A DNA stretch of 12,369 bases from Hyphococcus sp. Lineage in GTDB: Bacteria > Pseudomonadota > Alphaproteobacteria > Caulobacterales > Parvularculaceae. The position numbers and the translations under genes were made by a program. The DNA is taken from assembly GCA_021604605.1 (NCBI GenBank), contig BQJH01000063.1:1-12369 (forward strand). Reading direction: 5' to 3'. Positions 5,484 to 12,366 of the stretch are shown here, one piece after another. The notes below the pieces were generated by a model, which saw nothing but the letters and a program-made list of their open reading frames with translations, was not told the DNA's origin and made no database searches. Position 1 is the first letter of the stretch. Each line of letters starts with the position of its first letter.

Positions 5484-6747
5484 TTGACCCACCAAAGTTT
5501 AAGAATGAACCGCCGAATTTCTTTGCCTTCTTGTCAGTTGAAATTTCAGTGAAAGACTCCAACAAATTATCCAGCGTTTTTGTGTACTTTGTTTTTTCCT
5601 GTTTCATTGAAGCTGGCAGCCCCTGATCGAGGCTATTTATCAGCAACGAGTAATCATTTGGGATTTGTTTTTTTATTGGAATGCGGAGTGCTTTTTCGAC
5701 TTCTGAAATAGTGATTTTTCGACCAGGCCCTCTGGACGGATATCTGTTAGCGATACCGGAAATAGGCATCTCACCAAGGTTTTCTTGATGTAAGGTATCG
5801 ATCAACCTGCGCGCAGATCTAAGAGCGACAACATTCACTTGTGTTACAAGGAAAATTCGATCAGCGCGTCGGAGAATACTGTCTGTCCAACTGGTCAGAG
5901 ATATCGGCATATCGATAATCACATAGCGATAATGTCGCCGTGCCAAGGAAATAATATGCTCTATCGTTTTTTTGGAAATCGCCTCCATCGGCAGCGGCTC
6001 TTCAGGCGCAGTCAGGACGCGTAGCCCTTCGGGGCCTTCAACCATCAGGTTTTCCAGCATTCGAAAATCAAGACGGTCAGGCGACTTAATCAAATCAATA
6101 AGATTAGACCGCATGGGCAGGTCAAGCTGCAAATCTGCATCGCCAAATTGCATATCGAGGTCAAGGAGACATGCTTTGCCGCCGTGAACTTTTGCTGCAC
6201 GATGCATTTTAATCGCGCTGTTTACGGCAAGGGTCGTCGCGCCGGCCCCGCCGGATGCATGAATAAAAACGATCGTCCGAACTGGCTTTTGGGCAAGGCG
6301 GCCATCGCTACCCGCACGGTGAGAGACTGAACGCGCCAAAGATGAACTAAGCTCAATATCATTTGGCGTGAGCGAGAGAATATCATCAGCACCTAAGCGC
6401 AATAGATTAACGGTTGCCGTTTTTGTTGGCGATTTCATCAGCAAGCAGATATGAACAAGCTCGTTTTCTTCTTCAGCCCTGATTGCCTTAATCCAACTGG
6501 CCCCGTCTGCTTCATCTTTGACTTCCATGATGAGAATATCTGGCATATCGCCATCAGACGTTATGCCTTGTTGTTCAAACTCTTCCAGGGTCAGGTTTTT
6601 AAAATCAACGCCATCGAATTCTGAGAGATACTTTGTGACTGATGTTTCGGCTTCTTTAGACCGTAACACAGCAAGAAGGCGCAATCCGTCAAAATTTAAC
6701 GTTTGTTCGATAGCCGAATCTAACACTACCACATTGTCGTCGCTCAC
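5476..6747 (-). CDS. cpaE: Pilus assembly ATPase-like localisation protein CpaE/TadZ
   Basis: This 423-residue MinD/ParA-family protein has an N-terminal pseudo-receiver domain. The start is GTG 6747, set by GGGAGG six bases upstream and a GTGA overlap with the preceding gene; the open frame upstream of it only shadows that gene. The receiver-like domain (about 20-140) ends its third strand with PDILIMEV, so the phosphoacceptor Asp position holds Glu75. The ATPase part has a deviant Walker A, SGGAGATT (165-172), lacking the usual lysines, as is common in CpaE, and an A' motif LLDLDMQFGDADLQLDL (194-210) with Asp196 and Asp198. VIIDMPISLTSW follows as the Walker B-like strand. CpaE/TadZ proteins localise the Tad machine, to a pole in Caulobacter. 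Whether this version binds or hydrolyses ATP cannot be told from sequence. The last eight bases overlap cpaF. Confidence 0.95.
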   Translation of the reverse strand: MSDDNVVVLDSAIEQTLNFDGLRLLAVLRSKEAETSVTKYLSEFDGVDFKNLTLEEFEQQGITSDGDMPDILIMEVKDEADGASWIKAIRAEEENELVHICLLMKSPTKTATVNLLRLGADDILSLTPNDIELSSSLARSVSHRAGSDGRLAQKPVRTIVFIHASGGAGATTLAVNSAIKMHRAAKVHGGKACLLDLDMQFGDADLQLDLPMRSNLIDLIKSPDRLDFRMLENLMVEGPEGLRVLTAPEEPLPMEAISKKTIEHIISLARRHYRYVIIDMPISLTSWTDSILRRADRIFLVTQVNVVALRSARRLIDTLHQENLGEMPISGIANRYPSRGPGRKITISEVEKALRIPIKKQIPNDYSLLINSLDQGLPASMKQEKTKYTKTLDNLLESFTEISTDKKAKKFGGSFLNFGGSNV

Positions 6748-7325
6748 GGCGCACCTCCCCGATTCATATCTTCGCCCGTCATGCTTACCGTGTGGGTTGG
6801 TAAGCTCGACAGAATTCCTGCATTCGTCAGCAGCAACCCAATAACGCCCGTTCTGAAAGGCACGTTGGAAACTGTGACCGTAACCAGAGGAACAGTGGGT
6901 CCCCCTGCAAATCCCAGTCCAGTCCAATCGTAAGTTACTGTCACGTTTTCCGGCTGTATCTGACCGGCAAAGCCGTTCATGTGTGCATAAATACGGTTAA
7001 ATTCTGCCGGCGTGCAGGCGCTGCCAGTACATGACACTGGCGCGAAAGAGACACATGGCGAGCTTGCATGTGAGCAGGCTACGCCAAAAATACCATTTTC
7101 CGTGCGTTGATTTCTGGCGGGGACGCCTGGCGCAAGCGGCGTAGATACAACTGCAGCCCTTGCACCGGCTTGCGCCGCCTTGTGAAGGGTGGCTGAGAAA
7201 AAAAGATACAAGGTAACTTCAATGACAAAGAAACAAGTCGCAACGATGACGAAAATCAACACGACCAACTCAATCGTTGAAGAACCATCTTCGCGTTTCA
7301 AAAAGGAGAGTGACGCCCGTTTCAC
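6744..7325 (-). CDS. TadE/TadF-like pseudopilin with cysteine-rich insert
   Basis: This 193-residue minor pseudopilin begins at GTG 7325, chosen because GGAGA ends six bases upstream. A TTG at 7331 in the same frame is too close to that site. The short basic leader FLKRED ends at Gly14, followed by SSTIEL with Glu at +5, the class III prepilin (Flp/TadE) processing signal for CpaA. One hydrophobic helix follows (about 20-42), with YLFFSATLHKAAQAGARAAV, the typical TadE-family helix continuation. The periplasmic part has four cysteines in a short stretch (VACSHASSPC and VSCTGSACTP) that could form two disulfides. The C-terminus VPLVTVTVSNVPF resembles the TadE beta-strand end. In Aggregatibacter TadE and TadF are processed pseudopilins required for pilus formation. 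TadF is the likely counterpart by position, but the sequence is TadE-family in general. Its stop overlaps cpaE by 4 bp. Confidence 0.88.
   Translation of the reverse strand: MKRASLSFLKREDGSSTIELVVLIFVIVATCFFVIEVTLYLFFSATLHKAAQAGARAAVVSTPLAPGVPARNQRTENGIFGVACSHASSPCVSFAPVSCTGSACTPAEFNRIYAHMNGFAGQIQPENVTVTYDWTGLGFAGGPTVPLVTVTVSNVPFRTGVIGLLLTNAGILSSLPTHTVSMTGEDMNRGGAP
6754..6759 (-). promoter_or_regulatory. Ribosome binding site of cpaE (decides GTG start)
   Basis: GGGAGG on the minus strand lies six bases before GTG 6747, inside the end of the preceding pseudopilin gene. It fixes the cpaE start and excludes the 60-codon in-frame extension upstream, which has no comparable site and no CpaE-like sequence. 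Confidence 0.8.
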
Positions 7326-7327
7326 GG

Positions 7328-7801
7328 TCAATCTCCTATGTGCCGAATGTCTTCAACAATGGTAATGGGAACGCCGGTGCGACCATCATTGATGAATCCA
7401 AAAAGAGAGAGCGGAAAATTTACCTCAGCCTGTATGCGAATGACCTGACCACCAGTACGAAAATCGGTATCCGAAAAAGTTGATTGAGAGGGCGTAATTG
7501 TAATGTTGGCGCCGGTCATCCAGTCGGGCGCTGTAGCGCCGGATGGCTGCCCAGTGCGCACGATGGCCCGCGCTGTATCTTGCTGGGCTGCCGTTAAGTC
7601 TGATCGTGACAGATATCGAACAGCGGCACGAACATTATTGACTGTCGTATGATGCGCAATGAAAAGACGCCCAAACTCAAAGCTAAAAGCCAACGCCGCA
7701 AGGATCACCGGGAACAGAACCACTGTTTCGATCGTGACGGATCCGTCGTTTCCTCTTAAAAAGCGACGCCTGTGTCGTATATTTCCCTTGGCTTTCTTCA
7801 T
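7328..7801 (-). CDS. tadE: TadE-like pseudopilin
   Basis: This 157-residue protein has a basic leader (KKAKGNIRHRRRFLRGND) ending at Gly20, then SVTIETVVLFP with Glu at +5, matching the Flp/TadE processing site of CpaA. The membrane helix runs to about residue 45, and FGRLFIAHHTTVNNVRAAVRYLSR is the classical TadE-family helix continuation. The C-terminal periplasmic half contains PLSLFGFINDGRTGVPITI, typical of TadE proteins, and has no cysteine. It probably sits in the inner membrane or pilus base or tip as a minor component needed for Flp assembly. ATG 7801 overlaps the tadG stop as ATGA. The next gene begins 2 bp after its stop. Together with the downstream paralogue it makes a pseudopilin pair, as is usual in tad loci. 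Confidence 0.9.
   Translation of the reverse strand: MKKAKGNIRHRRRFLRGNDGSVTIETVVLFPVILAALAFSFEFGRLFIAHHTTVNNVRAAVRYLSRSDLTAAQQDTARAIVRTGQPSGATAPDWMTGANITITPSQSTFSDTDFRTGGQVIRIQAEVNFPLSLFGFINDGRTGVPITIVEDIRHIGD
7332..7336 (-). promoter_or_regulatory. Ribosome binding site of the second TadE/F-like gene
   Basis: GGAGA on the minus strand ends six bases before GTG 7325 and abuts the TTG at 7331, so GTG is the better start. The site lies within the last codons of the preceding tadE gene, consistent with coupled translation. Confidence 0.65.
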
Positions 7802-9405
7802 CGGTACAAAACCGGAAATTCGTGGAGAATGCCGTCATCGTCACCAGGCTCGATAACCCCAATTAACTCATAATATATATCTTTATTATCCGACGGTTCC
7901 CCATTGGGATAAAGCGCATCGTAATCATCAATGCCGATAGGCTCCGTCATGAAGACCTTTGCAAACTCTTCAACCGGAATTGGCCTATTGTTTCCAAGTT
8001 CCCCAGCGTTCTCTACGCAATTTGCTACCGCAACCACCAAAACACGCCGATCTGCACGCGGATCAATATTTGGTATTGCGCCAGAACAAGTTGGGGAACC
8101 ACTCTCGGACGCTTCATCAACGAGCCCCGGTACGCCAGGCTCGGTTTCGATTTCATGACGATAAACTTCATATCGTGACATTGTGGCATAGCCGGTAGGC
8201 TGAGGGGCTCCATCAGCATGGTTAGCCGCCCAGTAACCTGCGCGATCCCAGTTCCCATCGCCAAACCGATGTGAGTCGCCTGGTTGGGGGGAATCTGTAC
8301 AACCTGCGCCGACTGAATTTGTAAAACAGTTGTCTCGTGGGAAAGGAATTGTGTCGCCTGTTAAAGTAGGGTTATTGCCATTTGTGCAGCCAGCATTTTG
8401 CCCATTTGTTGCAACAGCCAAGCCCTTAGTTACGTTCGGCGCCGGCACAAGCTCAGGATCATCTTTATCCATCGGGCCATCATAGATATCAAACCGAACA
8501 TTCATGCCCTGCTTTACCGGCCCGGTATTCGAACCGCCCTTAGCCTCAAACCTGGCGGAAACGCAGCTTGTGTTTGGATTGACGCGCGCCATAGCATTGC
8601 GCCAATCACTGGCGCCGTTTCCATCAAAGCTTTTTATAATTCCAAAATTTCCAGAAAAATATTGCTCCCCCATTTTCCCGTGAATCTGCACACCAGGTGG
8701 CGTCGAGAATGGCGCACCGGAGCCCAAAAATTCCTCATTGGGATTGCACAAAAACAAAGGAACGATATTGCATACTTCTCTTTTAAACCCCGCCAGTGCC
8801 TGCGGCGCTACAGAGGCCTCCGTCGCTATGCCCGGTGATAAAAAGGCGGCAATTGGGAACATGATATAATTTTCAGTTTCCGTCGTCGCCTCAACCATAA
8901 CAAAGGCGGCAATCAGATCAGCCTCCGCAACTGTCAGGCTATAGGCAGAACAATCCAGACCACCCCCCGGAGTCCAATCACACACCGGGCTGTCGCCAGC
9001 CAGAGGTGACCGTGCATAAGGGTCTTGGTCATCATCGGTGATTGCCGAGAAGAAAACCATTCGGGCGATTGAAACCGCGTTATCGCCAGACAGTGAAAAC
9101 CTGAATCCCGTTGGGACAATCGGACCGCTGTTTCCGTCGCCAAAAGCTGCGCGCACTGCTCTTGTCATGGCGCCGCTATCACCATCCAATTCTGCAGCAG
9201 CGGCAAGGGTTGTTCGGTCTACGTAGGAATTGGCCTGGCTATGAATATTCATAATCCGGCCGATATCGATAATCATGCCAGTAAAAGCGATCATAAATGT
9301 AAACATGATGACGATAAAAATCGTCGCCGCCCCCTTTTCATCTTTCAAAAATGAAAAAGGAGGTTGTCTAACACTTCGATTTATCGCACCCACCCGCCAA
9401 GACAT
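7798..9405 (-). CDS. tadG: TadG-like pilus assembly protein, large periplasmic domain
   Basis: This 535-residue protein starts at ATG 9405, with AGGGAG five bases upstream. The N-terminus has FSFLKDEKG, then AATIFIVIMF and one membrane helix (about 27-48), as in the Tad/TadG N-terminal domain. Gly25 resembles a prepilin site, but +5 is Phe30 instead of Glu, so it is probably not cleaved by CpaA. After the helix, IHSQANSYVDRTTLAAAAELDG is the conserved TadG helical continuation. The remainder, about 460 residues, is acidic, glycine/asparagine-rich and exported. It contains ten cysteines in spaced pairs and ends in a conserved block: RRVLVVAVANC, VEEFAKVFMTEPIG, YYELIGVIEPGDDDGILHEF. TadG proteins are essential or accessory for Flp fibres in other bacteria and may anchor or cap the pilus; the biochemical role is unknown. 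It follows the small lipoprotein after 20 bp and overlaps tadE by 4 bp. Confidence 0.9.
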   Translation of the reverse strand: MSWRVGAINRSVRQPPFSFLKDEKGAATIFIVIMFTFMIAFTGMIIDIGRIMNIHSQANSYVDRTTLAAAAELDGDSGAMTRAVRAAFGDGNSGPIVPTGFRFSLSGDNAVSIARMVFFSAITDDDQDPYARSPLAGDSPVCDWTPGGGLDCSAYSLTVAEADLIAAFVMVEATTETENYIMFPIAAFLSPGIATEASVAPQALAGFKREVCNIVPLFLCNPNEEFLGSGAPFSTPPGVQIHGKMGEQYFSGNFGIIKSFDGNGASDWRNAMARVNPNTSCVSARFEAKGGSNTGPVKQGMNVRFDIYDGPMDKDDPELVPAPNVTKGLAVATNGQNAGCTNGNNPTLTGDTIPFPRDNCFTNSVGAGCTDSPQPGDSHRFGDGNWDRAGYWAANHADGAPQPTGYATMSRYEVYRHEIETEPGVPGLVDEASESGSPTCSGAIPNIDPRADRRVLVVAVANCVENAGELGNNRPIPVEEFAKVFMTEPIGIDDYDALYPNGEPSDNKDIYYELIGVIEPGDDDGILHEFPVLYR

Positions 9406-9425
9406 TATGGCTCCCTGATAATGTA

Positions 9426-9725
9426 TTAATTAGAATCGCCGCCAGATCCGGACCGACCGCTTGACCGCCTGGTATTTTCACTGCGCGGCTTTTCAACTTC
9501 GTCATTTTCATAACGCTCTTGCGCAATCGCTGTTCTTGCGCCGCTCGCCGTAACGCCATCGCCTGATGGCGCGTCAGGGTTGACCGTTTGAGCCGCAATG
9601 TTTTGTCGGACTGCCTCGCCAAACTTAGCTTTTACTTCTTCAGGATAGTAATCGTGAAGCCCAACTTCATGCGCGCAACCCGACAGGGCAAATAGAGAAA
9701 CGAGAATCTTTACTGAGTGTTTCAT
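9426..9725 (-). CDS. Small Tad-locus lipoprotein in the CpaD position
   Basis: This 99-residue predicted lipoprotein has a hydrophobic signal at about 5-14 and a lipobox LSGC with Cys17. The mature part contains FGEAVRQNIAAQTVNPDAP (about 35-53), then a DG and an ERYENDEVEKP stretch. From memory, this pattern (FG-VR--I-AQT-NP-A ... DG ... RY--D) also occurs in short lipoproteins of other proteobacterial Tad loci; their function is not established. The tail after about residue 78 is Ser/Arg/Gly-rich and probably disordered. Caulobacter-type CpaD is about twice this length and no full CpaD is present in the window, so this protein may take that role as a secretin-associated lipoprotein. This is inference from position. 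ATG 9725 overlaps the cpaC stop as ATGA, tightly coupling it to the secretin. Confidence 0.85.
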   Translation of the reverse strand: MKHSVKILVSLFALSGCAHEVGLHDYYPEEVKAKFGEAVRQNIAAQTVNPDAPSGDGVTASGARTAIAQERYENDEVEKPRSENTRRSSGRSGSGGDSN

Positions 9726-11230
9726 GGCTGTTCATACCCATACTGGCCGTCGATACCGCCGGCGTCCGTGATTGCTGAAATGTCGAATGTGTCGCCAAAC
9801 AAGAAAAGGTCGAACTCTTCCGGCGGCAAAAAGTTTTCGGTCGGACTTGCGAGCTTGTCGCCTGTCACAGGCTGCACGAGACGGGCTGTAATAATCACAA
9901 CCAATTCAGTTTGCCGACGATTATATTCTTGCGAGCGCGCTAATGCGCCAAGAATTGGCACTGACCCCAGCCCCGGAATTTGCCGCACAGCTGAGCTAAG
10001 GTCGTCCTCGATCAATCCAGCTATTGCGAAACTTTGGCCATCCATTAACTCGACAGTTGTGTTCGTTCGGCGCACTTTCAGTCCGGGTACAGTGATACTC
10101 TCGGTCTGCACGGATACTGTTGGGTCAATGGAAGACACCTCCGCCCGAAGCTCAAGGTTTATTTTTTCCTTGGCAACAACTGTCGGCGTAAACGCCAAGC
10201 CAACACCAAATTCCTTGAACTCGACCGTAATCGTAAACCCGCCCGAGTCGCCCTCCTGGGCGACGGGAATAGGGAACTCCCCACCCGCCAGAAAACTGGC
10301 TGTATCGCCGGATAGAGCAATAATGTTCGGTTCTGCAAGCGTGCGAACAAGGCCTTTATCTTCAAGCGCATCAAAAATTGCCGTGATGGCAAAGTCACCT
10401 GCGGAAATAAACGTTGCTCCGCCTGCCGCATAAGTTAGCGGATTAATGCCATCAAAAGTTCTACCGCCAAAATTCCCTGGCAGACCCAATTGCGGAAAAA
10501 ACCCGCCGCCATCTAGATCGGTAACCTGAAACTGGCTGCCGACATCCTTTAACGCTGAACGTTGAACTTCAGCAAACTTGACCTGCAGCATCACTTGCTG
10601 GCTGCCAGATACATTCAGCATGTTTGTCACGCTATCTGGCGCATAACGCTCTGCGAGCGCTGCAATTCGCCCTGCTTTATCAGCACTGTCGACAGAACCT
10701 GAGAGAATAATAGAATTATTCGCCGTCCTGACTTCAACAGGATCATCTGGCGCAACTTCATAAATCTTACGTTTTAGCGATTGGGTATCATACCCCACCA
10801 AAACATCCATCACATCAAGCACATTGCCGTTTGCATCCGAAAGGATAATGTTTGTTGAACCAATTGATTTCCCAAGAATATAAAATCTATTTCGCGCCAG
10901 CGGCACAACATCAGCTACTTTTGAGTTACCAATGGAGACTTCGCGAAACCTTCTTTTTGTCGTGATTATTTTTGACTTGTTTAATGTAACTGCAATTTCA
11001 GATCCTGCAGGCGCATTCCGCGTTGCCTGAGACAAGCGAGGCGCTGAATCTGGCTGAGCCACATTATAGGATTTTGATACATCCCCAGTCGGCGCCGTCA
11101 GCTTGTTTGGTGCGCCGGTTGACTGGGCATGCGCCACCATTAACGATGAACCGCTCAACATCCCTATCGCCGCCAGAATGGTACAGGCAGTTTTTTGTTT
11201 TTTGATACTCAACACTACACTCTTCCCCAT
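9722..11230 (-). CDS. cpaC: Tad pilus outer-membrane secretin CpaC/RcpA
   Basis: This 502-residue secretin forms the outer-membrane pore for the Flp pilus. A Sec signal peptide ends at AHA-Q (cleavage after Ala35). An N-terminal secretin plug-type domain (about 75-145) contains KSKIITTKRRFREVSIGNS and a YILGKSIGSTNIIL strand. A BON-like segment follows (about 148-210, VEVRTANNSIILSGSVDS), then the secretin core (about 300-470). The core has LAEPNIIALSGDTASFLAGGE, VGLAFTPTVV, TVELMDGQSFAIAGLI and the near-universal VPILGALARS followed by LVVIITARLV. ATG 11230 has GAAGAG nine bases upstream. An in-frame GTG at 11215 has GGGGAAGAG closer to it, so the start could be five codons later; the signal peptide works either way. 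A 45-bp gap separates it from cpaB. A long reading frame on the opposite strand within it is a shadow. Confidence 0.96.
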   Translation of the reverse strand: MGKSVVLSIKKQKTACTILAAIGMLSGSSLMVAHAQSTGAPNKLTAPTGDVSKSYNVAQPDSAPRLSQATRNAPAGSEIAVTLNKSKIITTKRRFREVSIGNSKVADVVPLARNRFYILGKSIGSTNIILSDANGNVLDVMDVLVGYDTQSLKRKIYEVAPDDPVEVRTANNSIILSGSVDSADKAGRIAALAERYAPDSVTNMLNVSGSQQVMLQVKFAEVQRSALKDVGSQFQVTDLDGGGFFPQLGLPGNFGGRTFDGINPLTYAAGGATFISAGDFAITAIFDALEDKGLVRTLAEPNIIALSGDTASFLAGGEFPIPVAQEGDSGGFTITVEFKEFGVGLAFTPTVVAKEKINLELRAEVSSIDPTVSVQTESITVPGLKVRRTNTTVELMDGQSFAIAGLIEDDLSSAVRQIPGLGSVPILGALARSQEYNRRQTELVVIITARLVQPVTGDKLASPTENFLPPEEFDLFLFGDTFDISAITDAGGIDGQYGYEQP

Positions 11231-11275
11231 CTTACATGTCTCTTCAGTAGCTGTGCTTATAAAAGACCAATCACG

Positions 11276-12085
11276 CTACTTCGGCACACGTGTTGATTTC
11301 ACATCCGTGCCTTTGCGCACTCGGACGTAAATCCCGTCATTCTTGGCAGCTTTTTTGGGGCCATCATTCGTAAGGTCCCCTACCGTGACGCGCTTTACTT
11401 CAGCGTCAGCAACATCGGTATAATTACGGAGCATCAAACTGAGACTGCCCAGCTGTTGCGCCAAAGCCAATTTTTGCGCTTGTTCCGGTGTCACTTCCAC
11501 AGTCGCGGTTCTCGCGACAACAGGATTTTCTGTTTCTTCGCTGGCAAGCTGGTCTATCCCGAGAACAGAAACGTTCTGGATGATAACGTCAGTCACAAGG
11601 TTTTTCTTGTTTCGCCCGATCTGACGCGTCAGTTGAATATCGACAGCGTCTCCTGGCAAAAGAAAGCCTGCAACACCGCTGACATCATTAATGCGTATTG
11701 AAAAAGCGCGAAGCTCATCCGACACTTTACGTGACAAGGTCGGCTTCTCACCAAAACCTGAGACTTTTGATTTCAATAATGGTTCACCAGCGACAAAGCT
11801 ACGGATCGCTATCCGCACACCTTGATCACCGTTATTTAACATTGCTCGGTCCTGGATTATGCCTTCAGGCACAGCATCTTCAGGCCAAGAAACTTCTTTT
11901 ACAAAGTCAGCTTTTATTGGCTGCCCAAATGCAATGGCTTCCGTTGTGACAAGAACGGTTGTTGTCGGCACAACCATTGGCGCCGCCTCAACAGGCTGGA
12001 TTGCAGTTCGTGAATTATAAACCAGAAAAAGCGCACTTGCGGCTAAGACCAGCCCTGCGATTACGCTATAAATTGATCGTTTCAT
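11276..12085 (-). CDS. cpaB: Tad pilus assembly protein CpaB/RcpC
   Basis: This 269-residue protein is counted from ATG 12085, with AAGGG eight bases upstream. A GTG immediately before it (12088) is the alternative start. An uncleaved N-terminal signal anchor (KRSIYSVIAGLVLAASALFLV) leads into a SAF domain (about 40-105) with VLVTTEAIAFGQPIKADFVKE and FVAGEPLLKSKVS. The RcpC-type domain follows: AFSIRINDVSGVAGFLLPGDAVDI (about 130-153), TDVIIQNVSVLGID and TATVEVTPEQAQKLALAQQLGSLSLMLRN (about 195-222). The C-terminal stretch is Lys/Asp-rich and probably extends beyond the domain. CpaB spans the periplasm and supports the secretin; a link to peptidoglycan has been suggested for SAF domains. It is the first machinery gene after the pilin, 64 bp downstream of it, and precedes cpaC by 45 bp. 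Confidence 0.95.
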   Translation of the reverse strand: MKRSIYSVIAGLVLAASALFLVYNSRTAIQPVEAAPMVVPTTTVLVTTEAIAFGQPIKADFVKEVSWPEDAVPEGIIQDRAMLNNGDQGVRIAIRSFVAGEPLLKSKVSGFGEKPTLSRKVSDELRAFSIRINDVSGVAGFLLPGDAVDIQLTRQIGRNKKNLVTDVIIQNVSVLGIDQLASEETENPVVARTATVEVTPEQAQKLALAQQLGSLSLMLRNYTDVADAEVKRVTVGDLTNDGPKKAAKNDGIYVRVRKGTDVKSTRVPK

Positions 12086-12126
12086 CACCGGTTCCCTTCA
12101 ACACAACAAAACGCCAGAGCCGCAGA

Positions 12127-12143
12127 AACAAATACAGTTTGTT
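12127..12143 (-). other. Short AT-rich hairpin between flp and cpaB
   Basis: AACAAA (12127-12132) and TTTGTT (12138-12143) are inverted repeats around a 5-nt loop, seven bases after the flp stop. No T run follows on the minus strand, so this is not a canonical terminator. It could stabilise the 3' end of a processed flp message, giving more pilin than machinery, but the stem is weak and AT-only apart from one G-C pair. Confidence 0.2.
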
Positions 12144-12149
12144 CAACAG

Positions 12150-12338
12150 CTACCCGCCGTCATCTTCTCCAGCAGCGTCACTCATTTGACCCGCAACCGA
12201 CCCACCAAGGGTGTTTGCGCCAGTCATTAAAGCGCCGGCAATCGTAACAGCAGCAACAAATGCAACAGCAGCAATTGCAACCCATTCAATCGCAACGAGA
12301 CCCTTCTGATCTTTCCAAAATGCTCGTAAATTCGACAT
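12150..12338 (-). CDS. flp: Flp-type major pilin
   Basis: This 62-residue prepilin has a 13-residue leader (MSNLRAFWKDQKG) cleaved after Gly13 by CpaA to give a 49-residue pilin. The Flp processing signature is G|LVAIEW: Glu is at +5 as expected, but the usual Tyr at +6 is Trp19. The hydrophobic helix VAIAAVAFVAAVTIAGALM (about 20-38) forms the filament core. The tail ends in an acidic Gly-rich AAGEDDGG, probably exposed on the fibre. ATG 12338 has GGGAGG four bases upstream, a strong ribosome site that fits a major structural protein. It is the first gene of the tad operon in the window; the promoter lies at or beyond the right edge. Caulobacter PilA is the functional counterpart. Other pilin copies could exist elsewhere in the genome. 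Confidence 0.93.
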   Translation of the reverse strand: MSNLRAFWKDQKGLVAIEWVAIAAVAFVAAVTIAGALMTGANTLGGSVAGQMSDAAGEDDGG

Positions 12339-12352
12339 GAGTCCTCCCGCCC

Positions 12353-12366
12353 CGATGATTTCATCG
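12353..12366. promoter_or_regulatory. Inverted repeat in the flp 5' leader
   Basis: CGATGA-TT-TCATCG is a perfect 6-bp inverted repeat with a 2-base spacer, 15 bases upstream of the flp start codon and just beyond its ribosome site. It could be a DNA operator or part of a leader hairpin. The window ends three bases later, so the full context is not visible. Confidence 0.3.

Noticed and set aside
6748..6927. N-terminal extension of cpaE
   Set aside because: It lies wholly within the preceding pseudopilin gene in another frame and has no CpaE-like sequence. GTG 6747 has a strong ribosome site and a GTGA overlap.
8398..8838. 146-codon open frame on the plus strand opposite tadG
   Set aside because: No domain, no ribosome site seen, and the opposite strand encodes a recognisable TadG-like protein throughout.
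9717..10433. 238-codon open frame on the plus strand opposite cpaC
   Set aside because: The product is Ser/Thr/Pro-rich without a recognisable domain, and the minus strand clearly encodes the conserved secretin core. It is a shadow of cpaC codon usage.
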